DNA of 64,000 bases from positions 1,116,001 through 1,180,000 of the forward strand of contig NZ_QWEV01000005.1 of NCBI RefSeq assembly GCF_003858395.1. Direction: 5' to 3'. Both the position numbers and the translations under genes were made by a program. Of the stretch, positions 57,000-64,000 are shown in pieces (position 1 is the first letter of the stretch; the number at the start of each line of letters is the position of its first letter). The notes beneath the pieces are model-generated. The model saw only the letters and a list, made by a program, of their open reading frames with translations. It ran no database searches and had not been told where the DNA came from. This DNA is from Acidipila sp. EB88. GTDB taxonomy: Bacteria; Acidobacteriota; Terriglobia; Terriglobales; Acidobacteriaceae.

Positions 57000-57959
57000 A
57001 TGTCTGGTCTTGTTTCCTGTTTTTTGCCCGCGGGTGGGATGGCGGCTCGCGGCGTGGCCGCGGCGCGGAGGGGTGCGGGGCTGTTGCCGGCGGCGATTGC
57101 CTGCGGACTGCTGCTGGTGCCGCTCGGCGGGCTGGCGCAGGTGTCGTATACGCCGATGCCTCTGGACTCGGGATTCGGCAAGCTGGACCTGACGCCGCCC
57201 GCGATGCCGCCGCAACAGATCATCGACAAGTTCACGGAGAAAGAGTCGGCGTTTCGCGTGGCGATGGCGAACTACACGTATGAGCGAAGCGTGCGGGTAG
57301 ACACGGTCGACGACGATACCAAGAAGGTCGACGGGGAGTATTACCAGGTCACGGATATCTCGGCGGACCCGGATGGGAAGCTCTACGAGCACGTGGTCGA
57401 GGCGCCGCAAAGCTCGCTGGAGCGCGTGATGATGAGCCCGGCGGACTTCCAGGATATTGAGCACCGGCTTCCGTTTGTGCTGACCAAAGAGGACGTGGGG
57501 CAGTACGACCTCACGTATGTCGGCAAGCAGTCGATTGACGACGTGGACTGCTATGCGTTTGATGTGAAGCCCAAGGTGATCGAGAAGAACCAGCGCTACT
57601 TCCAGGGACGGATCTGGGTGGATGCGAAGGATTTCCAGATCGTGGTGACAAACGGCAAGAACGTGCCGGATGACGTGCGCAAGGGGCACGAGGACCTGTC
57701 GCCGCCGTTTATTACCTTCCGGCAGCAGGTGGATGGCAAGTACTGGTTCCCTGTGTACACCAAGGGCGAAGGCGTACTGCATTTTCCGGCGGGGCATGGG
57801 TACGGGAGCCAGGAGGTGCACATGCGCGAGGTAGTCAAGTACTCGAAGTACAAGCGGTTCGGCACGAGTGTGAAGATCACGTTTGACGGGCAGGAAGTGG
57901 GCAAGGACACGCCTGACTCGGGGAATACGAAGCCAACGGCCCCTGAGAAGCCTCACTGA
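57000..57959 (+). CDS. Exported protein of unknown function, lipoprotein-carrier-like
   Basis: The 319-residue product has a long signal region (hydrophobic AAIACGLLLVPLGGLA, about 31-46) and a mature domain starting QVSYTPMPLDSGFG. The core alternates strands (YTYERSVRVDTVDDDTKKVD, YDLTYVGKQSIDDVDCYAFD, FQGRIWVDAKDFQIVVTNGK), a pattern reminiscent of LolA/LolB-type half-barrels. Visible similarity is too low to name a family. ATG 57000 is the first start; ATG 57039 (MAARGVAAARRGAG) would shorten the signal region. It is a lone gene flanked by copies of the dispersed repeat. Confidence 0.68.
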   Translation: MSGLVSCFLPAGGMAARGVAAARRGAGLLPAAIACGLLLVPLGGLAQVSYTPMPLDSGFGKLDLTPPAMPPQQIIDKFTEKESAFRVAMANYTYERSVRVDTVDDDTKKVDGEYYQVTDISADPDGKLYEHVVEAPQSSLERVMMSPADFQDIEHRLPFVLTKEDVGQYDLTYVGKQSIDDVDCYAFDVKPKVIEKNQRYFQGRIWVDAKDFQIVVTNGKNVPDDVRKGHEDLSPPFITFRQQVDGKYWFPVYTKGEGVLHFPAGHGYGSQEVHMREVVKYSKYKRFGTSVKITFDGQEVGKDTPDSGNTKPTAPEKPH

Positions 57960-58029
57960 GCGTTGTGGAATTTGTGAGAGCAGCTTTGAATCTGGGCGGC
58001 AGGAGCGTTGGGTGGGTGCCGGCTTTGGT

Positions 58030-58061
58030 GAGTCCAGGTCTCAAAGGAGACAATGGACACC
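58030..58061. repeat. Dispersed GTCTC/GAGAC repeat, copy 3 (diverged)
   Basis: GAGTCCAGGTCTCAAAGGAG followed by ACAATGGACACC. The GGTCTC arm and ATGG-CACC tail match copies 1 and 2 with substitutions. Confidence 0.45.
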
Positions 58062-58230
58062 CGGCTTTGATGAGAGCGGGCAGTGGTGGGGGAGCGAGGG
58101 AGGGGATAGTTACCTTGCGGTGTGAAGATTCGGGGCAGAGCCGGGGGCGGAGGCTGCATCCCAATAGAATCGGCTTAGCCGCGTGTGGCGCGAGCCACAT
58201 ACAACACGGTTCCTATCTGCAAGGAGAACT

Positions 58231-58386
58231 ATGACTACCTGCTGGAAGCGCCTTTTCTTCTGTTTTCTTTTGCTCGCATCCTTCGTCGGGCTGGCAATTC
58301 CGCCCGCTGCCAAGGCACAGATCGTGGTTGTCGATCACGGCCACCATCACCGGCATCACCACCATCATCGCCACTGGCACCGCTAA
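58231..58386 (+). CDS. Exported histidine-rich mini-protein
   Basis: The start ATG 58231 follows AAGGAG by 4 nt. The 51-residue product has a basic N-terminus and hydrophobic core (MTTCWKRLFFCFLLLASFVG), a signal peptidase-like AKAQ site near residue 30, and a mature tail of about 21 residues. The tail reads IVVVD then HGHHHRHHHHHRHWHR, with 11 histidines and no acidic or hydrophobic residue. Such tails bind Ni2+, Zn2+ or Cu2+. It stands alone and a hairpin follows it, so it looks like a complete small gene. Its role, perhaps periplasmic metal buffering, is inferred. Confidence 0.72.
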   Translation: MTTCWKRLFFCFLLLASFVGLAIPPAAKAQIVVVDHGHHHRHHHHHRHWHR

Positions 58387-58392
58387 GACGTT

Positions 58393-58411
58393 GCGGGGGT
58401 GAGACCCCCGC
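58393..58411 (+). terminator. Short GC hairpin after the histidine-rich gene
   Basis: GCGGGGGT / ACCCCCGC with a GAG loop starts 7 nt after the stop codon. Confidence 0.6.
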
Positions 58412-59184
58412 TCGTCGCGGTGCTTCGTGGGATCCTGGCATTTCCGGATAGAAGCATTCGCTTTCCACCAGCAGTGATGCAGCACATTGCTGCGCAGCGC
58501 CGGTTTGGAGCGCTTTGATCTGACTCATCGCACGCCTCGTTACCGGACAGCGTGAATCCCCAGCCGCTGTGACCCGGTCTGCCACCTCATCTATCGCTCG
58601 TTCATTCGCACTCGCTGGATGCGTATTCACGCTGGGCCGCCAGCCTGGGCGAAGTTGCGCTTCTCGCAATTACCAGCGGGCGCGACCTGCCCGTGCATCT
58701 TTCAGGGCTCTTCGGGCCATGTTCACGACGAACCAACGCACTCTGCACTACGCGTTCGGCGAGCACTTCCCAGCCTTGCACCACTTCCCTTTTTCTTTCG
58801 TTAGACCCGGCTGCGTGCAGCGAAGAGCCCGGCGCCTCGCCCAGGAGCGCTTGCGCTGTTCCGGCACTTACGCAGGCATCGGGTAGAGAGATGGCCGGAG
58901 ATCGCCCAGAGTTTTGACCAGATTTTGACCTGAGAGCAACTTCGCTCACTGGAAGCCGCCTGTAAAGTCGCGGCTAACTGCAGAAAAAGCGAAGTGCAAA
59001 GCGCCTCTTCCTCCGCGTACCGCTCCAGTTCCTGAGCGTGCCGGCTGTGTCTCCCCGCATCGAAGACCGGCTGGCCTGTTCTCCCCTGCAGGCCAGCGGA
59101 CTGGTTGCGATGGCCCGCAGCGGTGGTGGCGCATGCATGAACGTCTTGAGCAGCACAAAGCAGTGACTTCAAGGAGACAGGCGC
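58412..59184. other. Long region without a supported gene before the second TonB receptor
   Basis: About 770 bp. Frames of up to 159 codons exist on both strands, but they overlap one another and lack ribosome-binding sites. Because the gene that follows encodes an outer-membrane receptor, a regulatory leader is possible; I could not identify a known riboswitch core with confidence. Confidence 0.45.
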
Positions 59185-61659
59185 GTGAACAGGAAGCTGG
59201 GGAAAGTCGTGCTGGCGGCAACAGGGGTGCTGTGCGCAAGTGGAAGCGCAGTACTGGCGCAGGAAATCAGTGCGGCACAACCGGCGGAGCAGCAGGGCGC
59301 CTCGCAGGTGAGTGGTCCGGCGGCGACGCAGACCGATCCGCAGGATGCGACCAAGGTGACGGCGCGCGAAGACGTGACAGTGACGGCGCCTGGTTCGACG
59401 CGCGACGTGCAGTCCATCGGCGCGAAGGAGATGCTGCAGTCAACGCCGGGCACCAGCCCGATCGCGGTGCTGGGGCGATTGCCCAGCGTGGAGATTACGT
59501 CGGCCGATCCCTACGGCGCGTACGAGTGGGCGGTGCGCATCTCGGTGCGCGGCTTCAACCAGAACCAGCTTGGCTTTACGCTCGACGACGTGCCCCTGGG
59601 CGATATGTCGTACGGCAATCTGAACGGGCTGCATATCAGCCGTGCACTGATCGATGAGAATCTTGGACAGGCGACGTTGTCGCAGGGCACCGGGGCGCTG
59701 GAAACGGCCTCGACGAGCAACCTGGGCGGCGCGATTCAGTTCATGTCGAATGACCCCCTGGACAAGCGGAAGCTGGAAGTAGCGCAGTCGTTTGGAAGCT
59801 TTTCGGCGACTCGCACATTTGGTCGCTTCGACAGCGGCGTGCTGCCGGGGCATACACGCTTCTACATCGACGGCGTGTACCAGTTGTCGGATAAGTGGCG
59901 GGGCGCGGGGCCGATCAACCAGAGCTATTACCAGGGCAATTTGAAGCTGGAGCACTTCGTCGGGAACAAGGGCGTGCTGACGTTCTTCGTGGACTACTCG
60001 CACCGGCAGGAAGTGGACTACCAGGATGACAACAAGGTCTGGGTCAACAAGCTGGGGTACAAGTGGGACAACTTCGGCAACTGGGGCGTGGCGCTGCAGG
60101 CAGCCAATGCGTACAACGCGCAGGGTGGGGGCGGGTTTGTGTTTGCCTCGCTGCCGACGACCTTTCCTACGCCGGTGAGCAGCCTGCAGAGCGCGCCGGG
60201 TGACTTATCGAACGACCCGGAAGATGCCGGCTATTACGCGGCGGGTGGACTGCGGCGCGATATTTTGAGCTACCTGAGCTACAAGATGGCGCTGACCAGT
60301 CACCTGACGTGGAAGTCCACCGTGTACGGGCATGAGAACTCGGGCGCGGGGCTTTGGTTTACGCCGTACGAAGCAACATATGACGCGACGGGCACCCCGG
60401 TTTCGCCGATCTCCGAGCGCACCTCGGAGTACGGGATTGCGCGTGGCGGCTTCGTCACATCGCTTTCGTACGAAACGGCGCGCAACACGGTGGAAGGCGG
60501 CGCATGGTTCGAGAAGGAGAGCTTCGACCTGGCGCGCAAGTTTTATGCGACCAGCCTCGCAAGCCCGGTGCAGTCGATTTACGACCGCCCGTCGAACGCG
60601 TTCTACACGCAGTGGTCCTATAACTTCCCGAGCACGGTGTACCAGTTGCACCTGCAGGACCAGTACAGGATCCGTCCGACGCTGACGGTCTCGGCGGGTT
60701 TCAAGAGTGTGGAGACCAACATGACCGGCAACCTGGGCGCGTTCAACACGGGCGTGATCCAGGCGAGCGGCGTGACCGCGGCGACGTATGCGCAGGGCAG
60801 CCTCGAATCAGGCAAGGCGTTTCTGCCGCAGTTCGGCGTGAACTGGAAGATCAACAAGAACAACGAGATGTTTGCCGATGTGGCGGACAATGTGCGCGCC
60901 TACCAGGCGGGCGGCCCGGGGTTCGGCAACTCACCCTGGGGCACATCGCAGGCTGGTTTCAACGCGCTGACCAGCACGCTGAAGCCGGAGAGCTCATGGA
61001 GCGAGGAAGCGGGTGTGCGGCACACCGACAACCGGTTCCAGGGGCAGGCAAGTTACTTCCACGTGAACTTCAGCAACCGGTTGCTGGCGATTCAGCAGGG
61101 ACCGGCGATCGCGGGAGCGGCATCGCTGCTGACGAACGTAGGCGGCGTGACTACGAACGGCGTGGATGGCGCGGTGTCGGCGAAGCTGCACGAGGGATGG
61201 ACGCTGTACAACGCGCTTACCTTTAGCCGTTCGACCTACAACGACGACTACACCACGACCGGTGCAACAGGCGTGCCTGCGACCGTGGCGACCGGCGGAA
61301 AGATCGTGGTGGACTCGCCGGAGTTCTTGTATAAGAACGAGCTGAGTTATGCCAAGGGCCAGTTCGATGCGCACATCGATTCGGACTACATGGGCAAGCG
61401 GTACTTCACCTACACGGACGATAACTCGGTGAGCGGACGGTTTCTGGCCAACTTCGGGCTGGACTACCACAAGGATGAAGTGGGCGCATTTGACCAGTTG
61501 AAGCTGCAGTTGAACGTGTACAACCTGGCCGGGGCGCAATATTACTCCACGGTGGGCACGAACGGATTTATCGCGAGTGATCCTACGTCGGTAAGCCTGA
61601 ACACGCTTCAGGTGGGGGCGCCGCGCACAATTACCGGGACGTTCAGTGTGCGCTTCTAA
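59185..61659 (+). CDS. TonB-dependent outer-membrane receptor
   Basis: The 824-residue product starts with a signal peptide (KLGKVVLAATGVLCASGSAV then LAQ) after AAGGAG. A possible TonB box lies in EDVTVTAPG (about 61-69). The plug domain follows (IAVLGRLPSVEITS, WAVRISVRGFNQNQLGFTLD, DVPLGDMSYGN), with a 22-strand-type barrel ending TGTFSVRF with the terminal aromatic residue. Unlike the 26860-30462 receptor it lacks the carboxypeptidase-regulatory domain, so it belongs to the classical siderophore/metal/cobalamin or sugar receptor branch. The ligand is unknown. The histidine-rich mini-protein gene 800 bp upstream raises the possibility of a metal, but that link is weak. Confidence 0.9.
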   Translation: MNRKLGKVVLAATGVLCASGSAVLAQEISAAQPAEQQGASQVSGPAATQTDPQDATKVTAREDVTVTAPGSTRDVQSIGAKEMLQSTPGTSPIAVLGRLPSVEITSADPYGAYEWAVRISVRGFNQNQLGFTLDDVPLGDMSYGNLNGLHISRALIDENLGQATLSQGTGALETASTSNLGGAIQFMSNDPLDKRKLEVAQSFGSFSATRTFGRFDSGVLPGHTRFYIDGVYQLSDKWRGAGPINQSYYQGNLKLEHFVGNKGVLTFFVDYSHRQEVDYQDDNKVWVNKLGYKWDNFGNWGVALQAANAYNAQGGGGFVFASLPTTFPTPVSSLQSAPGDLSNDPEDAGYYAAGGLRRDILSYLSYKMALTSHLTWKSTVYGHENSGAGLWFTPYEATYDATGTPVSPISERTSEYGIARGGFVTSLSYETARNTVEGGAWFEKESFDLARKFYATSLASPVQSIYDRPSNAFYTQWSYNFPSTVYQLHLQDQYRIRPTLTVSAGFKSVETNMTGNLGAFNTGVIQASGVTAATYAQGSLESGKAFLPQFGVNWKINKNNEMFADVADNVRAYQAGGPGFGNSPWGTSQAGFNALTSTLKPESSWSEEAGVRHTDNRFQGQASYFHVNFSNRLLAIQQGPAIAGAASLLTNVGGVTTNGVDGAVSAKLHEGWTLYNALTFSRSTYNDDYTTTGATGVPATVATGGKIVVDSPEFLYKNELSYAKGQFDAHIDSDYMGKRYFTYTDDNSVSGRFLANFGLDYHKDEVGAFDQLKLQLNVYNLAGAQYYSTVGTNGFIASDPTSVSLNTLQVGAPRTITGTFSVRF

Positions 61660-61689
61660 CAAGCGTCCCTGTTAATAGACTGCTTTGGC

Positions 61690-61719
61690 AAAGGCTCTCG
61701 CGTAAAGCGGGGGCCCTTT
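61690..61719 (+). terminator. Imperfect hairpin after the TonB receptor
   Basis: AAAGGCTCTCGC pairs with GCGGGGGCCCTTT through G-U pairs and one bulge, 31 bp after the stop codon, followed by TCTCTG. Confidence 0.4.
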
Positions 61720-61819
61720 CTCTGTTGGTGCGGTTTTCTCACATGTGTGCGTGGGAGGCGGACGGGCACGGCTTAACGGCTCGGCGACTTAGCAACTTAG
61801 AACTTAGCGAGTTAGCAAC

Positions 61820-62584
61820 CTAGGGGCTGGTGGCGGGGCGCTGGGCCTGCAGGGTAAAGCCGGACGGGGGCTGGAACCAGGTGGGTTGGGGTTCGGCGCG
61901 CGTGACGTTGCTGAGCAGGATCTGCTGGGTGCCCTCGCGGGGATCGTTGCGGGTGACGGCGAGGTTGGTGGCGAGTTCGGGGGCGTACCAGAACTCTTTG
62001 GTGGTGGTGAGAGGGCGCTCGTTGCCGACGACGCCGGGATTGAGGGTAAGGGTTTCGCGGGTGCCGAGGACGTCGAGGCCATCGAGGGTGTTGGTGCCGA
62101 TGGACTCGCGCACGAGCAGGCGGGTATGGGCTGCGTCCCAGCCGGCGGGCGGCGTGTGGGGCTCGGTCGGGGCGTGCAGGTAAGGGTAGACGACGCACTG
62201 GTGGGTGGCGAGGTAGCAGAGGGTCTGGGTGTGGGCGACGGGGTCGTAGACGTCGGTGGCTTTGAGGGGCGCGTCGGTGCTGGTGTCGGCAGCAGGGACG
62301 AGGCTCCGGCGCTCGCGGTAGACGCGACCCTGGCTATCGCGGGCGATGCGGGCGTTGAGGCGGAGAGTGACGGTGGTGCCGTCGGGGAGGATGCGGGTCC
62401 AGACGGTGGCCGTGTTGGCGATGAAGGGGTGGTTGGGGATGGGGAGCACGTCAACGCCGGGGACGTGGGTGGTGATGGAGAGGTCGGGGGCGCGCGTGGG
62501 TGGCTGGGGCCCGGATTGCGCCTGCGATTGGGCAAGCGTGAGCGTGGCGGGCAGGAGAAGCCAGAGCAGGAGGGTGGGTTGCAT
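61820..62584 (-). CDS. Exported protein of unknown function
   Basis: I start at ATG 62584, which follows GAGGT by 5 nt. The 254-residue product has a signal peptide (MQPTLLLWLLLPATLTLAQ) and a mature region rich in T and P. It contains beta-strand-like stretches (VWTRILPDGTTVTLRLNARI) and a DGLDVLGTRETLTLNPG segment typical of acidobacterial exported proteins that follow a YVTDP-like linker. A cysteine pair (TLCYLATHQCVVYP) could form a disulfide, consistent with the VKOR/DsbA pair encoded elsewhere in the window. I cannot name the family. Short ACTTAG-like repeats lie just after its stop. Confidence 0.65.
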   Translation of the reverse strand: MQPTLLLWLLLPATLTLAQSQAQSGPQPPTRAPDLSITTHVPGVDVLPIPNHPFIANTATVWTRILPDGTTVTLRLNARIARDSQGRVYRERRSLVPAADTSTDAPLKATDVYDPVAHTQTLCYLATHQCVVYPYLHAPTEPHTPPAGWDAAHTRLLVRESIGTNTLDGLDVLGTRETLTLNPGVVGNERPLTTTKEFWYAPELATNLAVTRNDPREGTQQILLSNVTRAEPQPTWFQPPSGFTLQAQRPATSP

Positions 62585-62692
62585 GGCGACCTCGTGGGAG
62601 GGTGCGATGGTGTTGTTTGTTTTCAGCTTGCCGCTCGCCGGCGACGCTTTTGACACATGTGAGACGAGGGAGAGGGGCTGATGGTTGCAGGA

Positions 62693-63486
62693 TCAGTCCG
62701 GGGTGGGGGCGTCGGCATGATCGACGACCAGCACGGTGACCGCGCCCTTGGAGGGCATGAGTTTGAGCCCCAGCTGCTCCTGCACCGCGGTAAAGAGGGT
62801 AGGGCCATTGGGCTGCGTGGGATCATGGTCGCTGGCCCAGTGCAGGGAGAAGCTGAAGCGGCCCGGCAGGGCGGTTTTATCGAGCACGGGTCGGCCCGCG
62901 TAGGGCATGATCGCTTCGCCAAAGTGTGCCAGCGTGATCCCGTGTACGTCCATGGACTCGTTGTGCTGCGAGACCCCTCGCTGGTACCTTTCGAGGGCGG
63001 ATCCGCTGTGAGCTTCGGACCTCCCCTGGCTATCTCGAGGTCAAATACGGGCAGGGTGCGCGTTTCGAGGTGCGCCTTCAGATGGAAGCGCTCGACCAGC
63101 AGCGGCTGCATGCGTCCGCGGATCTCTGCTGAAGTCTGGTGGCTAATGGCAGCAGCGTCCGGCTCGCTGATCTTGGCGAACACATCATAATGCTGCCCTT
63201 CGAGGTCCTTGGGAATGCCGTAGATCAGGTCTCGCCGGATGCCGTAGGCATTTTCCAGCAGCACGCCAAGAGTCACGTTTCTGCCATCGTAGCGGTACCT
63301 GTTCTGGTTGACATCCACGTTGCCCGAGTCGGACTTATTCGGCTTGATGGTTGCAACGTCATAAAAGGTACCGGGCGTGGGCGTATCGGAGGTGGTCTGG
63401 GCCAAAGGCTTGCCGGACCAGGCAGCAGCGACAAGAGCGACGAACAGGCTCGCGACAGCGCGGCGATGCGGGTAAGTGGGTCGCAT
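62693..63486 (-). pseudogene. TIGR03435-type exported protein, frameshifted
   Basis: The start ATG 63486 gives a signal peptide (HRRAVASLFVALVAAAWSGK then PLAQ). The TIGR03435 opening is visible as FYDVATIKPNKSDSGN, with VTLGVLLENAYGI and LLVERFHLKAHLETRTLPVF. Around 62974-62977 the frame shifts at a run of four G on the coding strand. Adding one G would join PSKGTSEG to VSQHNESMDVHGITLAHFGE. The second part then runs to VTVLVVDHADAPTPD and a stop at 62693, as expected for the family. This is either a real inactivation, a phase-variable tract or a sequencing error. The family, of unknown function, often lies beside BlaI/BlaR-type regulators, as here. Confidence 0.75.
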
Positions 63487-63705
63487 GTCTGGATCTCTCG
63501 CTCGGCTACCGGGAAGCGGGCGGCTCGTGGCGCTGCATGACTCAGGCCGGTAAGACGGATCGTAGTGCGAAACGTTTGCCGGACCCCAACAAAGCAAAGC
63601 GTTTTGTTTGTCGCTTGGGGTGTTCCGGGTATTCCCAATGATGATGCAGAGCGTGGAGGCGTGGACATTTCTTCCCAACCAGCCAGAACACTGTTGCAAA
63701 TGCGC

Positions 63706-63739
63706 CTACGCGTGTAGTACGTTGCGCCTACGCGTGTAG
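63706..63739. promoter_or_regulatory. Twin BlaI-type operator palindromes
   Basis: CTACGCGTGTAG occurs twice (63706-63717 and 63728-63739), 22 bp centre to centre, directly before the blaI start. Each is a CTAC-N4-GTAG dyad like the TACA-N-TGTA boxes of BlaI/MecI. A TTGCAA at 63694-63699 could be the -35 element. Autoregulation is inferred. Confidence 0.65.
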
Positions 63740-63751
63740 GAGTCTGGGTCG

Positions 63752-64000
63752 ATGGCTGAAACTGTAAAGCTTTCCAAGCTCGAATACCGACTCATGCAGG
63801 TTCTGTGGAGCCAGGGCGCGAGCTCGGTGCGGGCAATCCAGCAGGCGCTGCCGGAGAAGCGACGCCCGGCGTATACCACCGTGCAAACCACCATTTTCCG
63901 CATGGAAAGCAAGGGCATCGTGGAGCGCGCGGGCCAGGCGGGCGCGGCATACCTGTTTGCGCCGCGCATTACCCGTGAGAAGGCCCAGCGCGCACTGATT
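63752..64000 (+). CDS. blaI: BlaI/MecI/CopY family transcriptional repressor (partial)
   Basis: The window cuts this gene after 83 codons. MAETVKLSKLEYRLMQVLWSQG and AYTTVQTTIFRMESKGIVER are the winged-helix recognition elements of BlaI/MecI repressors, and YLFAPRITREKAQ begins the dimerisation arm. Such repressors are cleaved after a membrane sensor protease (BlaR1/M56) detects a signal; that partner would lie beyond the window's right edge. The two palindromes upstream are probably its operators, and the divergent frameshifted TIGR03435 gene shares the region. Confidence 0.9.
   Translation, partial: MAETVKLSKLEYRLMQVLWSQGASSVRAIQQALPEKRRPAYTTVQTTIFRMESKGIVERAGQAGAAYLFAPRITREKAQRALI

Noticed and set aside
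58540..58600. Possible cobalamin riboswitch core on the plus strand before the second TonB receptor
   Set aside because: GTGAATCC and GCTGTGACCCG resemble parts of the core, but the conserved order and B12-box sequence are not met and the distance to the gene is about 600 bp.
61788..61822. Short ACTTAG-like repeats after the 61820 gene
   Set aside because: Only three or four imperfect 6-9 bp units; they could be chance and no function is evident.

Overview
The window is GC-rich bacterial chromosome with high GC at third codon positions. Several features suggest a soil Acidobacteriota, most likely of the Granulicella/Terriglobus/Edaphobacter type. These are a very large Oar-like TonB-dependent receptor with an N-terminal carboxypeptidase-regulatory domain, a TIGR03435-type protein beside a BlaI repressor, many secreted proteins of unknown function, GH9 and GH18 glycosidases, and an ECF-sigma/anti-sigma/Spy-like operon. 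The phylum is inferred from this family content; no rRNA gene is present to confirm it. No prophage, CRISPR array or intact insertion sequence was seen.

Layout. 1-8.1 kb: tail of a LuxR-type regulator, then a minus-strand run with a proline-catabolic aldehyde dehydrogenase, an M1 aminopeptidase, a secreted unknown protein and a large GH18/NodB/GT2 fusion enzyme. 8.3-18.1 kb: a GT39-like membrane protein, a seryl-tRNA synthetase operon, the sigma/anti-sigma/Spy-like operon, a second polyprenyl-sugar type membrane protein with a GT2, and a VKOR gene. 18.2-24.6 kb: a DsbA-like thioredoxin next to VKOR, homodimeric pyruvate dehydrogenase E1, a GH9 cellulase-type enzyme, a degenerate receiver protein and a tiny TTG-start gene. 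24.6-30.5 kb: a secreted GH18 protein behind the large TonB receptor, which looks like a polysaccharide-use locus.

31.2-39.3 kb is the most distinctive region. Five minus-strand genes encode, in order of transcription, a two-helix membrane protein, a secreted protein, a vWA protein, a PP2C phosphatase and a membrane-anchored protein kinase. The last three are translationally coupled by overlapping stop/start codons and match the vWA-PP2C-kinase (TerY-P type) triad. Transcribed away from them is a 901-residue protein with an OmpR-type winged helix, a kinase-like domain lacking catalytic residues, one membrane helix and a long TPR-like region. The intergenic region has two CTTAAG hexamers spaced 10 bp apart, a plausible operator for an OmpR-type DNA-binding domain. 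I infer that this is one phospho-signalling unit with its own transcription factor.

39.5-48 kb: a decayed tyrosine recombinase beside tRNA-Pro (an old integration site), tRNA-His, tRNA-Arg, tRNA-Thr, a three-gene overlapping operon (DUF72, YheT-like hydrolase, unknown), an MFS transporter and a MerR/TPR protein. 48.2-56.8 kb: a secreted DUF6599-like protein, an AMIN/Amidase_3 cell-wall amidase, alaS with an unusual 3' palindrome and degenerate repeats, a DUF429-like protein and recX. 57-64 kb: secreted proteins, a histidine-rich mini-peptide, a second TonB-dependent receptor after a long empty leader, a frameshifted TIGR03435 gene, and the start of a BlaI repressor gene behind twin operator palindromes.

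Several genes were given TTG or GTG starts because a strong Shine-Dalgarno sequence lies at the right distance. Start choices, the organism call and regulatory sites are inferences; reading frames, motifs, tRNAs and inverted repeats were read directly.
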